64,000 bases of DNA from Staphylococcus saccharolyticus. Its GTDB lineage: Bacteria > Bacillota > Bacilli > Staphylococcales > Staphylococcaceae. Shown here piece after piece: positions 11,301 through 19,987 of the stretch (position 1 is the stretch's first letter; each line of letters starts with the position of its first letter). A program made the position numbers and the translations under genes. The stretch spans positions 186,001 through 250,000 of the forward strand of contig NZ_UHDZ01000001.1 in assembly GCF_900458815.1 (NCBI RefSeq), in the 5' to 3' direction. The notes below the pieces were generated by a model. That model was given only the letters and a program-made list of their open reading frames with translations, was not told the origin of the DNA and ran no database searches.

Positions 11301-12462
11301 AACGCGTAAAGCATTACCGAAAGTAGAGTTGCCAGATCATTTGCCACAATTACAAGCTTTAGTTAAACAACGATACCAAATGAAGCATAAACACATTGTT
11401 CGATCTACTTTGGGACATGTATTACTTACTGGAGCTACCGGATTTTTAGGGGCATATTTAATTGATGAACTGCATGGTCATGCGGACAAAATCACATGTA
11501 TTGTCAGAGGTCATGATTTATCAGAAGCACAAATTAAATTGCAAAATAATTTAAAATGCTATTTCGATATAGCTCATACGACTAAATTAATAAACAATTT
11601 AGATATTGTTTTAGGTAATTTATCAGAATTAGATCAACTTCACATTGATGCATCGATTGATACTATTATTCACGCTGGTGCTCGCACTGATCACTTCGGC
11701 GACGATCAGGCATTTATCGATGTGAATGTTAAAAGTACTGAAGCTTTAGTAGATTTAGCTAAGAAAAAAGATGCAAAATTCATCTATATTTCAACAATAA
11801 GTGTTGGCACAGTATTTGAAGTACATGAAGAAGATGTTTCATTTACTGAAAAAGACTTGTATAAAGGTCAATTATTTACATCGCCTTACACGAAAAGTAA
11901 ATTTTATAGTGAAATTAAAGTACTAGAAGCGGTTAACGACGGATTAGATGCTCAGATTATGAGATTAGGAAATCTCACAAGTGCATCTACTGGGAAATTA
12001 AATATGAAAAATTTAACAACGAATCGATTTAGTATCGTCATGAGAGATTTATTAAAAATGTCATTTATCGGCGAAAGTTTATCAAAATCAGAAGTTGAAT
12101 TTTCATTCATCGATGTTACAGCTCGACATATTATTAAACTGGCAAGTTCTAATGCTATACCTGTTGTTTATCATGTGTATTCACCTCACGCAATAACAAT
12201 GAAACAAGTTTTAGATTCTGCAACAGATTCAGAAATGACTGTTGTGAATGATCGTAAATTTGACCAAGAGTTGCATCGATTAGGAATGCATGAACTTATT
12301 GGACTCAATAGTAATGAAGACAACCAAATTCCTGGAGTTACTGATTCCTCTATGACTCAAATGTTGCTAAATGAACTACAAGATGAATGGCCGGAACCTA
12401 CACCAAAATGGTTACATCAATGGCGGCACTTATTATCTGAAAAATTTGAAGCCCAATTGTAG
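5302..12462 (+). CDS. ausA: Aureusimine (phevalin/tyrvalin) nonribosomal peptide synthetase
   Basis: A 2386-residue dimodular NRPS with the AusA order: degenerate condensation-like N-terminus (1-390), A1, T1, C, A2, T2, reductase. Visible motifs: A1 core YTSGTTGRPKG at 566-576; T1 FELGGHSL with pantetheine serine S949; condensation HHSINDG at 1128-1134; A2 core YTSGTTGKPKA at 1588; T2 FEIGGTSL with S1964; reductase nucleotide motif TGATGFLG at 2043-2050 and catalytic Y2196/K2200 (YTKSK). The N-terminal C-like domain reads FHSTIFDES at 128-136, so its HHxxxDG motif is lost. In S. aureus, A1 loads valine and A2 phenylalanine or tyrosine; reductive release gives an aminoaldehyde that cyclises to a pyrazinone. 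AGAAGGA precedes the ATG at good spacing. No lesion in 7161 bp. Confidence 0.95.
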   Translation: MSIEALHFQKYFYFKYLRQSSSKHRMTYWVRLDNEIERHRLMYALLGVIQHQPILRTQFVTDDINQLRVNIREFFPFIEIKEIKESSKNLDIEVFFKNELNSYYFNQLPLFNFKIYQFLDDAYLLLDFHSTIFDESQFNDFLRQLNTAYAHSLCHEHSVSDFYNMIKEMNEETELVAHQSKNFKVLNADHDNYAYMPVRNASEKKKMRSIYTPLSSLDVNQLIVSTYLANHFMSQSSEVTLGIHFPMEYEKEDEMMLPNTSIAPLNMNIDQNATVESIITECHKILEGFKKYGVSFVTQPKAEMLEIETMVHIATVHQQFELNHICHHLNRLYSETSSLADLEIYPHVQGGFDLVYNAHAYDDLTVNTLIKLISSIYMQITQNSSLSVKEIQLSDQIDLTKYDMINQQNDDLNIDTGSYETVVERFEYQVQQHPESIALIFEQQLMTYNELNQHANLLAQRLRSTYRIEPNDTVALIADRSLEMIVGMLGILKAGAGYLPIDPDYPDERTNYIIEDARPKAIVTYHTTLQSDLPKVKLETLEWSMAHHIDNPRRINSTEDIAYVIYTSGTTGRPKGTLVPHRGIDRLVHKPNYVKLNETTTVLLSGTVAFDAATFEIYGALLNGGRLVITSKDTLLNPTLLGQAIAENKVNTMWLTSSLFNQIASERIEALESLTYLLIGGEVLNAKWVHLLNSRERHPQIINGYGPTENTTFTTTFAIPPELPSRIPIGLPISGTTVYVMQGERICGVGVPGELCIGGAGLAKGYLNQPELTAERFIQSPFKNETLYRSGDLVRLQEDGNIDYISRIDKQVKIRGFRIELSEIEKVIEAIRDINKAVVIVREQDQDKQIVAYYEASQSQSTSQLKDILSETLPDYMIPVHFMKVDRIPITINGKLDKRALPEIETVDNDNYVAPRNDIERIVCRIFEEILHVDQVGIKDNFFELGGHSLRATLVVNRIEEQLKKRLKVGDLMKSPTVEQIVEQIEEIQNDVYEVIPKVEEAYQYELSASQKSMYLLWSVNPEDTVYNIPFLWRLTSELNVPQLKRALTKLIERHEILRTQYVIDDNEVKQRIATNVEPDFEEVTTNLTNEQDMIQAFMEPFNLEQPSQIRVKYIHTPNQDYLFMDTHHSINDGMSNTILLSDLNALYQDKALPELKLQYKDYSEWMAHRDLSKQRRYWLQQFENEVPVLNMPTDYPRPSIKTTKGDMLVFHYEHKLKEQLKSYVEQHQMTDFMFFASAIMVLLHKYTRQDDIVIGSVISARTHRDTENMLGMFANTLVYRGRPEGDKTWKQFMSEMKETSLGAYEHQEYPFESLVNDLVDERDASHNPLFDVMLVLQNNETNHANFGHSKLTHIPPQSTTAKFDLSFIIEEDQDDYVVNIEYNTDLYSQETIHYIAQQLETIIKHVISTEDVRIQDINENENLLDWMNKHINHRSLPLPENKSIQRRLNDVMNVKASDVALKMSGQSMTYQELNHYANSIANALIQQGIHKGERVALLTERSFEMVASMIAVIKVGASYVPIDVTYPDKRIEYILEDAEVAAILTYGKSIETHIPMIKIEDIHVDENNKNLNIEYNGNLDDDIYHIYTSGTTGKPKAVSVIQRNVLNLVHAWTERLSLSDDEVYLQYANYVFDASATDFYCSLLNGYPLVIATSTERTNTEQLERLILQEKITIASIPLQVYNVMHNFYIPKVITGGATSTPAFVQHITKHCDMYINAYGPSENTVIAMCWTHTKGEPIPSTIPIGQPLANVEVYIMSGLQLCGVGIPGELCIAGESLTSGYLNRPELSAGKFIDNPFGKGRLYRSGDLARLTPDGQIEFLGRMDKQVKVHGYRIELGEIENVIDSVDTVSDSVVILANQGEREVLHAYYVGRQEDEHRIEQQLNQHLPKYMIPKTLTAIDEIPLTGNDKVDESKLPSPKVQQNGLIEPRNEIEREFAETIVDVLEIPSVSIDDDFFEIGGTSLDAMVVVSKLKLKNIHLTMQDMYQFKTIRYLADHFETRKALPKVELPDHLPQLQALVKQRYQMKHKHIVRSTLGHVLLTGATGFLGAYLIDELHGHADKITCIVRGHDLSEAQIKLQNNLKCYFDIAHTTKLINNLDIVLGNLSELDQLHIDASIDTIIHAGARTDHFGDDQAFIDVNVKSTEALVDLAKKKDAKFIYISTISVGTVFEVHEEDVSFTEKDLYKGQLFTSPYTKSKFYSEIKVLEAVNDGLDAQIMRLGNLTSASTGKLNMKNLTTNRFSIVMRDLLKMSFIGESLSKSEVEFSFIDVTARHIIKLASSNAIPVVYHVYSPHAITMKQVLDSATDSEMTVVNDRKFDQELHRLGMHELIGLNSNEDNQIPGVTDSSMTQMLLNELQDEWPEPTPKWLHQWRHLLSEKFEAQL

Positions 12463-12465
12463 TTA

Positions 12466-13092
12466 ATGATGCAAGTATATATTACGAAGATGCCAAAGTA
12501 TTTAAGCGAAATTGAGAAGCTATTAGGTAAAAGTCATCGAGCTTTGAAAAAACCGGCACGAGTACAATATCGATTTTTAAAAGATCAATTAATGCATCGT
12601 ATCGGTGATGTAATCGTTCAATATAGTATTGAACAATGGAGTGGCTTAAAGACTGATGAATGGGAATACAGTATAACTTCTGATGGTAAAGTTGAGATAC
12701 AAAGCCACCTCAATTTATACGTGAATCTTTCATACAGTTATCCTTATATAACGTGTATCATTGATGAGTGCCCAATTGGTATTGATATCGAAGAATTAAA
12801 AACTTTGGACTATTACAGTTTGGCGCAACATTTTTCTATTAATGAGTTAAACCAAGTATTTACATTAAAAGATTTCTTTGATATTTGGACTAAAAAAGAA
12901 AGTTACACTAAATTAATAGGTGAAGGTTTAAAAAAAGGTTTAGATTACTACGATGTAACGCAACATTTGTATTATTTAAATGAACGAGTTAAATTTAAAT
13001 CATACGATTATGGTTCAAGGTTAATTCAAATATGTCATATCAGTAAAACAAAGCTAAACATAGAAGAAATTTCTATTTATCAATTAATGTAA
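12466..13092 (+). CDS. ausB: 4'-phosphopantetheinyl transferase for AusA
   Basis: A 208-residue Sfp-type transferase that attaches phosphopantetheine from CoA to the T-domain serines of AusA (S949, S1964). Family motifs are visible: PIGIDIEE at 103-110 with the metal-binding acidic residues, and the W-x-x-KE-x-x-x-K motif as WTKKESYTK at 141-149. It begins three bases after the ausA stop with no clear ribosome binding site of its own, so translation is probably coupled to ausA. A second ATG follows immediately at 12469. Intact; ends just before a strong terminator. Confidence 0.92.
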   Translation: MMQVYITKMPKYLSEIEKLLGKSHRALKKPARVQYRFLKDQLMHRIGDVIVQYSIEQWSGLKTDEWEYSITSDGKVEIQSHLNLYVNLSYSYPYITCIIDECPIGIDIEELKTLDYYSLAQHFSINELNQVFTLKDFFDIWTKKESYTKLIGEGLKKGLDYYDVTQHLYYLNERVKFKSYDYGSRLIQICHISKTKLNIEEISIYQLM

Positions 13093-13103
13093 AGTTATCA
13101 ACA

Positions 13104-13148
13104 AATAACTCTTGAGTGATGTAAAAAGTTGCTTAAGAGTTATTTTTT
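13104..13148 (+). terminator. Terminator of the ausAB operon
   Basis: AATAACTCTT (13104-13113) pairs with AAGAGTTATT (13135-13144), followed by a T-rich tail. The gap to the next small gene (13149-13340) holds a TATAAT at 13164-13169 but no convincing -35 box. Confidence 0.85.
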
Positions 13149-13340
13149 ATACTTTTGTTGTACTATAATTATCTTAGATTAAGCAATTAACAACTTCTTT
13201 CAGCACTTGTGTTTAAGTTTGTTCTTAATAAATATTTATAAAGATGTTAAAAGAAATTAATAAAGAATTAATATTCATTGATTACAATTGGTGCCGTATG
13301 GTGTTTGTAAGTTTATTACATAGTAGAGAGGAGTACTTTG

Positions 13341-13406
13341 ATGAAGGCTTGGTTCCAAAGAATTTTAGAAATTATCCCACGCGAAATCATTAATCTTTTC
13401 ATTTAA
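13341..13406 (+). CDS. 21-residue amphipathic peptide upstream of lipase 1
   Basis: A tiny ORF with a strong ribosome binding site (GAGAGGAG at 13325-13332, eight bases before ATG). It begins MKAWFQRILEII and ends PREIINLFI, then stops 46 bases before the lipase ATG. A paralogous ORF lies in the same place before lipase 2 (47109-47183), with the same ending pattern PR-x-IINLFI. Between the two copies the codons of these nine residues differ mostly at silent positions (for example CTT against TTG for Leu, ATC-ATT against ATT-ATC for Ile-Ile), which argues for selection on the peptide. It has about equal plus and minus charges on a very hydrophobic helix. It could be a phenol-soluble-modulin-like peptide, a leader peptide controlling the lipase, or a small membrane toxin. 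No known family is assigned. Confidence 0.6.
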   Translation: MKAWFQRILEIIPREIINLFI

Positions 13407-13452
13407 GTCAAAGTTGTAGATTAAATAAAAAAGAGATAGAGGTGCTGAAAAC

Positions 13453-15651
13453 ATGAAAAACAGAAAGAATTCTTATAGTATTCGTAAGTTAAGTGTTGGT
13501 GCGTCTTCAATCGTTGTTGCATCAATGTTATTTATTGGGGGGAGTTCAGCGTATGCTGCTGAATCAAATCATCAAGGGACTCAGGATAATTCTGAGGTAA
13601 GCACATCACAATCTATTGGGGAGCAACAAAATAATCAAACAGATAAACAATCTGAGACAGACGATACTCAAAATAATACGCTAGAAACAAAAGATAATAC
13701 TTCAACTATACATAATACTGACGACCAACAACAAGTAACACCTAAAACAGATGCAACTTCTAATGATGAAAATCAAGTAGACAGTAAGTCTAATGAATCT
13801 CAAGCATCTACGACAGAAAAAGATCAACGCAATGATAATCAAAATAAAGCAGTACAAGAACCTACTAGTCAAGATAACAATGCTCAAGAAGAGGAATCTT
13901 CACAGACAACTCATCAGGAAGATGCAAATAGTTTAGACCAACCTCAAAAAGATGAAAAAACAACTTCAGAACAACCACAAACTAATGAGTCATCTTTACG
14001 AACAACAACAACGAATCAAGACCAGACACATGTGAAAGATTTAACAAATACTCAAAAAGAAGACAAAACTACTGAACAACCACAAACATCTAAAGATATT
14101 AAAACGCATCAAAAAGATACTCAAAATGATAAAGAAGAAACTCAAAAAGTTGCAGAAGTCACTCATCGAAGTGATAAAAACGCAACTCAATCCAGCGAAG
14201 ATGTAACTTCAGAGCAATCTACAGAACAACATGTAACTGCTGAAGATACTGATGCGACACAAGATAGTCCAGTTAAAGGATTTAATAAAGAAGAACAAGC
14301 AACTATATCTGATAAAGACCTTAATGTAAATCAATTAGATGAAGGTAACCAAACTAAAGAATTACCTAAAAATGATAACGATGATTCTAAAAAAGGTATC
14401 AATGCTTTAACTGAAAATGCACAAGCAACAACAAGAAATAACACAACAGTAAAAGCATCAAAAGAAGATAAAGATCAAACAAATAAAGTAGCACCACAAA
14501 CTCAATATAAAAACCATGACCCTATTATTCTTGTACATGGCTTTAATGGTTATGCATCGGGTACTGGTCCATTAATAGGTAAAGCCAACTACTGGGGTGG
14601 CGATCGTCTTAATATTATAAAAGAAGCGAGAGCTAAAGGTTATAACGTTATGGAAGCAAGTGTAGGTGCATTTGGTAGTAACTATGATAGAGCTGTAGAG
14701 TTATACTACTACATTAAAGGTGGTACAGTTGACTATGGTGCAGCACATGCAGCGAAATATGGTCATGAACGTTATGGTAAAACATATGCTGGAGCTTATA
14801 AAGATTGGATACCGGGACAAAAAATTCATTTAATCGGTCACAGTATGGGTGGCCAAACGATTCGTTATCTTGAAGAATTATTGCGTCATGGCAGTCCTGA
14901 AGAAGTGGAATATCAAAAAGAACATGGTGGCGACATTTCTCCTTTATATAAAGGAGGACAAGATAATATGATTTCATCTATTACTACTATCGCAACACCA
15001 CATAATGGCACACACGCTGCTGATTTATTTGGTAATGAAGCATTAGTTAGACAAATTGCTTATGATTATGCGAGAGCTAAAGGTAATAAGTTGTCACATG
15101 TTGACGTTGGTTTGAGACAATGGGGTCTTAAACAAAGAGATGATGAAACATTAGCTCAATATATCCACCGCGTTAAACAAAGTAAATTATGGAAAACCAA
15201 AGACAATGGTTTCTATGATTTAACGACTGAAGGTACTGATATCTTAAATCATACTACTTCATTAAATCCTAATATTGTTTACAAAACGTATCAAGGTGAA
15301 TCAACAAGACCAGCAATTGACGGTACTCAAAAAGCTGATATTAATATGAATATTGGCTACACATTGACTGCTGATGCTATTGGTAAATTAGATGATACAG
15401 CTTGGAGAGAAAATGATGGTCTTGTATCAGTTATCTCAGGACAACATCCATTTAACCAAGCTTATACACCTGCTACAGATCAAATTCAAAAAGGAATTTG
15501 GCAAGTGACACCAGTTAAACATAATTGGGACCATGGTGACTTCGTTGGTACAGATACTTCTGAAGTTCGTATCTCTAAAAAAGATTTAGAAGAATTCTGG
15601 GACAACATGTTTGAAGATATGGTAAGAAATGAGCAAGTGACTGACAAATAA
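13453..15651 (+). CDS. YSIRK-signal secreted triacylglycerol lipase 1 (Geh/Lip type)
   Basis: A 732-residue preprolipase. The signal peptide has the YSIRK-GxxS motif at residues 8-16 (YSIRKLSVG) and a hydrophobic core ending at AYA-A near 36. A disordered Gln/Thr/Asp/Lys-rich propeptide spans about 37-345, and the catalytic domain about 346-732. The oxyanion-region motif ILVHGFNG has His at 362; the nucleophile elbow GHSMGG places Ser464. The family triad is completed by an Asp and a His; candidates are the Asp of NDGLVSV and the His of NWDHGDF. Like S. aureus Lip1/Lip2 and S. epidermidis GehC/GehD, it would be processed outside the cell and hydrolyse host lipids. Start ATG with GATAGAGGTG ribosome site. 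Intact. A paralogue lies at 47239-49374. Confidence 0.93.
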   Translation: MKNRKNSYSIRKLSVGASSIVVASMLFIGGSSAYAAESNHQGTQDNSEVSTSQSIGEQQNNQTDKQSETDDTQNNTLETKDNTSTIHNTDDQQQVTPKTDATSNDENQVDSKSNESQASTTEKDQRNDNQNKAVQEPTSQDNNAQEEESSQTTHQEDANSLDQPQKDEKTTSEQPQTNESSLRTTTTNQDQTHVKDLTNTQKEDKTTEQPQTSKDIKTHQKDTQNDKEETQKVAEVTHRSDKNATQSSEDVTSEQSTEQHVTAEDTDATQDSPVKGFNKEEQATISDKDLNVNQLDEGNQTKELPKNDNDDSKKGINALTENAQATTRNNTTVKASKEDKDQTNKVAPQTQYKNHDPIILVHGFNGYASGTGPLIGKANYWGGDRLNIIKEARAKGYNVMEASVGAFGSNYDRAVELYYYIKGGTVDYGAAHAAKYGHERYGKTYAGAYKDWIPGQKIHLIGHSMGGQTIRYLEELLRHGSPEEVEYQKEHGGDISPLYKGGQDNMISSITTIATPHNGTHAADLFGNEALVRQIAYDYARAKGNKLSHVDVGLRQWGLKQRDDETLAQYIHRVKQSKLWKTKDNGFYDLTTEGTDILNHTTSLNPNIVYKTYQGESTRPAIDGTQKADINMNIGYTLTADAIGKLDDTAWRENDGLVSVISGQHPFNQAYTPATDQIQKGIWQVTPVKHNWDHGDFVGTDTSEVRISKKDLEEFWDNMFEDMVRNEQVTDK

Positions 15652-15677
15652 ATACTGTTAGAAATGATAGTTTAAAA

Positions 15678-15725
15678 AATGCCTCATTCGTTGAGCTCTA
15701 TATCTTAACAAATGAGGTTTTTAAT
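15678..15725 (+). terminator. Terminator after lipase 1
   Basis: CCTCATT-GTT pairs with AAC-AATGAGG across a loop of about 20 bases, followed by TTTTTAATTTTTT. No extra peptide ORF is present between lipase 1 and this hairpin, in contrast to lipase 2. Confidence 0.75.
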
Positions 15726-15866
15726 TTTTTAGTTGTTCAGATTGTAAACCATTTTTGTTAATTAAAATACACATTGTCAACAATATAAACCATTTATCTA
15801 AATCATGAGCGTTACATGAATTGACACAAAAAGTGATTCGTAATTAAGTTTTAATAAAAATTAAAT

Positions 15867-15880
15867 TGAAACGGTTTCAT
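15867..15880 (+). promoter_or_regulatory. cre site (CcpA operator) upstream of glcP
   Basis: TGAAACGGTTTCAT is a near-perfect palindrome fitting the catabolite-responsive-element consensus, 46 bases before the glcP start. It predicts repression by CcpA when preferred sugars are plentiful. Confidence 0.7.
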
Positions 15881-15925
15881 ATAAAGCTTATAATTATCTT
15901 AGTTAGAAAAAAAGAGATGATACAT

Positions 15926-17266
15926 ATGAAAGCAAATAAATATTTAATTTTTATATTGGGAGCGTTAGGTGGCTTATTATATGGCTACGATAACGGTGTA
16001 ATTTCCGGTGCTTTACTATTTATACATAAGGATATACCTCTCAATAGTACAACTGAAGGTATTGTCGTTTCTTCAATGTTGATAGGGGCAATTATTGGTG
16101 CCGGAAGCAGTGGTCCACTTGCAGATAAACTTGGACGTCGACGCCTCGTCATGCTCATAGCCATTGTCTTTACTATTGGAGCGTTAATTCTTGCAGCTTC
16201 GACGAATTTGGCATTATTAATTATTGGACGTTTGATTATTGGTTTAGCGGTTGGTGGATCAATGTCTACTGTACCAGTTTATCTAAGTGAAATGGCACCT
16301 ACGGAGTATCGTGGTTCATTAGGATCACTTAACCAATTGATGATCACAATAGGTATCTTAGCAGCATACTTAGTGAACTACGCTTTTGCAGATATTGAAG
16401 GTTGGCGTTGGATGCTTGGTTTAGCAGTTGTTCCATCAGTCATTTTACTGGTTGGAATATACTTTATGCCTGAGAGCCCAAGATGGTTGCTTGAGAATAG
16501 AAGCGAAGAAGCGGCTCGTAAAGTAATGAAGATTACATACGAAGATCATGAAATTGAAAAAGAACTTAAAGAAATGAAAGAAATTAATGCGATTGCTGAA
16601 TCAACATGGACAGTGATTAAATCGCCTTGGTTAGGAAGAATACTAGTCGTTGGTTGTATCTTTGCTATATTCCAACAATTTATTGGTATCAATGCGGTTA
16701 TCTTTTACTCGTCTTCAATCTTTGCCAAAGCAGGTTTAGGAGAGGCAGCATCTATTTTAGGATCAGTCGGTATAGGTACAATCAATGTACTTGTTACAAT
16801 CGTTGCGCTATTTGTAGTAGATAAAATTGACCGTAAAAAGTTACTAGTTGGCGGTAATATTGGTATGATTGCTTCATTATTAATCATGGCAATTTTAATT
16901 TGGACAATCGGAATTGCTTCATCAGCATGGATTATAATTGTATGTTTATCATTATTTATTATGTTCTTTGGAATTTCATGGGGACCAGTACTATGGGTTA
17001 TGTTACCGGAATTATTCCCTATGCGTGCACGTGGCGCTGCAACAGGTATCTCAGCACTAGTACTTAACATTGGTACACTAATTGTTTCACTATTTTTCCC
17101 AATTTTAAGTGATGCCTTAAGTACAGAATGGGTCTTCTTAATATTCGCATTCATCGGTGTATTAGCGATGTTATTCGTAATTAAGTTCTTACCAGAAACG
17201 CGTGGACGTAGCTTAGAAGAAATTGAATACGAGTTACGTGAACGTACAGGTGCTAAAACTGAATAA
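15926..17266 (+). CDS. glcP: Glucose/H+ symporter GlcP, sugar porter family
   Basis: I choose the ATG at 15926 (MKANKYLIFILGALGGLLYG), giving 446 residues, the length of the S. epidermidis GlcP whose crystal structure is known; a longer in-frame extension upstream overlaps the cre site and is unlikely. Twelve membrane helices. Sugar-porter signatures are clear: GRR after TM2 (ADKLGRRRLV), PESPRWL after TM6, the substrate-site QQFIGINAVIFYS in TM7, and PETRGRSLEEIE at the C-terminus. The sequence reads almost like the S. epidermidis protein. It imports glucose with a proton. Own transcription unit, intact, with an upstream cre site and a downstream terminator. Confidence 0.93.
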   Translation: MKANKYLIFILGALGGLLYGYDNGVISGALLFIHKDIPLNSTTEGIVVSSMLIGAIIGAGSSGPLADKLGRRRLVMLIAIVFTIGALILAASTNLALLIIGRLIIGLAVGGSMSTVPVYLSEMAPTEYRGSLGSLNQLMITIGILAAYLVNYAFADIEGWRWMLGLAVVPSVILLVGIYFMPESPRWLLENRSEEAARKVMKITYEDHEIEKELKEMKEINAIAESTWTVIKSPWLGRILVVGCIFAIFQQFIGINAVIFYSSSIFAKAGLGEAASILGSVGIGTINVLVTIVALFVVDKIDRKKLLVGGNIGMIASLLIMAILIWTIGIASSAWIIIVCLSLFIMFFGISWGPVLWVMLPELFPMRARGAATGISALVLNIGTLIVSLFFPILSDALSTEWVFLIFAFIGVLAMLFVIKFLPETRGRSLEEIEYELRERTGAKTE

Positions 17267-17277
17267 CTCACTTGAAT

Positions 17278-17324
17278 ATACTTCAAATTTTTAACTTAAG
17301 GTTGAGAATTTGAAGTATTTTTTG
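17278..17324 (+). terminator. Terminator after glcP
   Basis: ATACTTCAAATT (17278-17289) pairs with AATTTGAAGTAT (17307-17318), then TTTTTTG. Confidence 0.85.
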
Positions 17325-17445
17325 TTTAGATGAAATAATTTCAATTTACTTGCTACGTTTAATGTTCTTCATTTCCAGGGAAAAATAAAGTTAGAAAAAT
17401 TGGAACGTTGGAGGTCTAAAATATGAAAAATGTCACTAGATCTTA

Positions 17446-19118
17446 ATGTCTTTGGACGGACAAAAATATGGTGCATATAAACGTACAAAAGGGATATATC
17501 AATTTAAGCAGTTTCAACTATCGATAGATCATGTGCAAGTTGATCCTTTTGCACCACCTTCAAAAATGCGAGTTATCATGAGTCGACAAAAAGCAGGAAT
17601 TCCTGAGACATTGCTGGATAGTAAATTGAAAAGAGTAGCTATAAGTGATTATTTAACGAGAGTGTTTCACCAGTCGATTCAAAAGGCAATATATGGAGAC
17701 AAGAATATAGGTGGAATTTACATTGATCATTGTGGTCCGGAAATCATAAAACGTACATCTGTAGTGATTAGTGATAAACATATTGAGGCACGTATTGAAG
17801 TGGGCTTACCGGCAAAAGGCCGTACAATCCTTGGAAAAGTAGCTGCTTACACACTATCAAAAGTATTACCAAACATTGTAGAACATTCATTACGTTATCA
17901 ACACCTTAATCAATCACGAATGCATCAACAAGTTGAATTAATGGTTGATCAAGAGGACATTCGACATCAGTTAGCAGAACGTCACCTCGTAGCATTTGTA
18001 GCAAACGGCTCTATTTTACCTAGACAAAGTGGTGTGTCAGATCGTCCAATGGCACAAGCGATTGCGTTTCAAAGTCCACCACAATTCGAAATTGAATTTA
18101 AATTACCAAGTGGTAAATTAATGAAGGGAATGGGAATTCCTGAAGGTATTACGCTGATTGTTGTTGGTGGTTATCATGGTAAATCTACATTGCTTGAGGC
18201 TTTAGAACGTGGTGTATACAACCATATCGCCGGAGACGGTAGAGAATATGTGATCACAAATCAAGATGCGATGAAAATTCGTGCCGAAGATGGAAGAAGT
18301 ATCAATAATGTTAACATTCAACCTTTTATCGATCACTTACCAGGTAAGAAAGACACAACACACTTTTCTACTGAAAATGCTAGTGGTAGTACTTCTTAAG
18401 CCACTAATGTGATGGAAGCATTAGAAGCGGAGTCATCAGTCTTACTTATCGATGAAGATACGTCAGCAACTAATTTTATGATTCGTGATGGTCGTATGCA
18501 ACGTTTAATTGCGCTTGAGAAATAACCCATTACGCCATTTTCAAATAAAGTAAAAGCATTATATGACAATCATGATGTATCAACCATTCTTATCGTTGGC
18601 TGTTCAGGTGACTACTTTGATGTTGCTGATCAAGTGCTAATGATGGATGAATATATATTGAAAGATGTGACTCGAGAGGCTAAGACTATTGCACAGTCGG
18701 AAGGTTATCAGAGAACGGATTATTCACATCGACAATTTGGTTGCATTCCAACTAGAGTCCCTCTAAAATCTAGTTTCAATCACAAAGGTAAAAGAGATCG
18801 ATTTAAAGCTAAAGGAGTAGATACCGTGATGTATGGTAAGGTAAAGAGCCGATTCATATCGCAGGTTTAGAGCAACTTGTTGATGTTAGTCAAACTAATA
18901 GTTTAGCGTTAATGTTAGATTATCTTAAAAACGAAATAATCGACAATGAAGAAACGATAATTGAAATAACGCATCGCTTATATGAACGAATTGAGAAAGA
19001 AGGATTAGAAGTTGTTTCTCATCATAAAGGTCATCCAGGCAACTTAGCGTTACCTAGAAAGCAAGAATTTATAGGTACGTTGAATAGATATCGTGGATTA
19101 GAGATTCGTGAGGATTGA
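17446..19118 (+). pseudogene. ABC-class predicted ATPase (DUF2791-like family), broken
   Basis: This matches a family of stand-alone ABC-class ATPases found widely in Firmicutes, normally about 560-570 residues. Visible parts: N-terminal KYGAYK and SIDHVQVDPFAPPS; Walker A as VVGGYHGKSTLLEAL; FSTENASGSTS before the first stop; Walker B as SSVLLIDEDTSATNFMIRD. Lesions: TAA at 18397-18399 where the family has Gln (a C-to-T change), TAA at 18523-18525, and frameshifts between about 18840 and 18920. The true start lies upstream; an ATG near 17430 is out of frame by one base, so the N-terminus is probably shifted too. Biological role of the family is unknown. Confidence 0.75.
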
Positions 19119-19469
19119 TAATACTTATGTTATAAGAAATATTTCTCTTCTTAAATCTTCAATATTCATATGAAGCTAATATCTGTATGTTAGATGAATG
19201 AACTTAATGTAGGCTAATACCGTTGTAATTTTATTGTGAAATAGTTACGAATAAGTCTCCTCACATCTGTATCCTTTTAATGTAAAAATTCCACATAATA
19301 TTTACAATACTATAGTTTGTGTCATAAGAATGGCGTGATAAACTTTCTAAAAAGTGAAGATTTATATTAATATTAATGAGTTATTGATTATATACATTCA
19401 TTAAATAATAGAGAAGTACAAGTGTGATAACATATTTAATAATAACTTAAGAACAAGAGGTACAAATAT
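19119..19469. other. Non-coding stretch, nothing recognised
   Basis: AT-rich 350-bp interval with no convincing ORF, hairpin or repeat. Confidence 0.5.
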
Positions 19470-19956
19470 ATGGGAAATAAAATCTCGGTAGATTTGATTC
19501 AACAAGTTTTAAGCGTATTGAGTTGAAGACGTCATTAATCATAGAGGATGAACCTTGGAATGATATGTATAAAGCATTTAATTTTCAATTTCATCGTCGT
19601 TGGTTTAAAAGTAGGTTAGCTAAGAAGACAACAAAAAAACAGGTTATTTTTTATCTATGTGGAAGAAAAATACTGGTAGTATCAATCAACCCTTTAATGA
19701 AGAAGAATTTCCCGAGAAATTAGTAGTTCATATTGTTGATAAAGAAAGAATAGGCCAATTTATTTTTCCTAAACATGCGTTATTAGCTTATGGAATTTTA
19801 AGTGATGGTAAGAATCAAGGGAAAATGGCGTTTCGGGTGTATCCTAGTTGGGAGAAAAATTTGAATAATACGGCCCGAAAGACACAGAAATGGCAAACGC
19901 AATATTTTCCAGCTTTGTCGTATCATTATGATAAAACAAAGCTGGAAAAATTATAA
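19470..19956 (+). pseudogene. mepB: MepB-family protein gene, frameshifted
   Basis: The start MGNKISVDLIQQVL (ATG 19470) has an AAGAGG ribosome site. A missing base near 19522 shifts the frame to LKTSLIIEDEPWNDMYKAF; a second shift near 19650 leads to the C-terminal part with GQFIFPKHALLAYGILS and GKMAFRVYPSWE, typical of MepB. In S. aureus mepB belongs to the mepRAB operon, whose multidrug pump is MepA; neither mepR nor mepA is near here, so this is a stand-alone paralogue. Its biochemical role is unknown. Confidence 0.75.
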
Positions 19957-19987
19957 TACTATAATTAAAACTTATAAAAAGTGATTA

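Noticed and set aside
14714..14977. 87-codon minus-strand ORF inside lipase 1
   Set aside because: It lies antisense to the catalytic domain, which explains its openness by codon use.
16705..17286. 193-codon minus-strand ORF opposite glcP
   Set aside because: It is the shadow of a strongly conserved transporter gene and has no ribosome site or known family.
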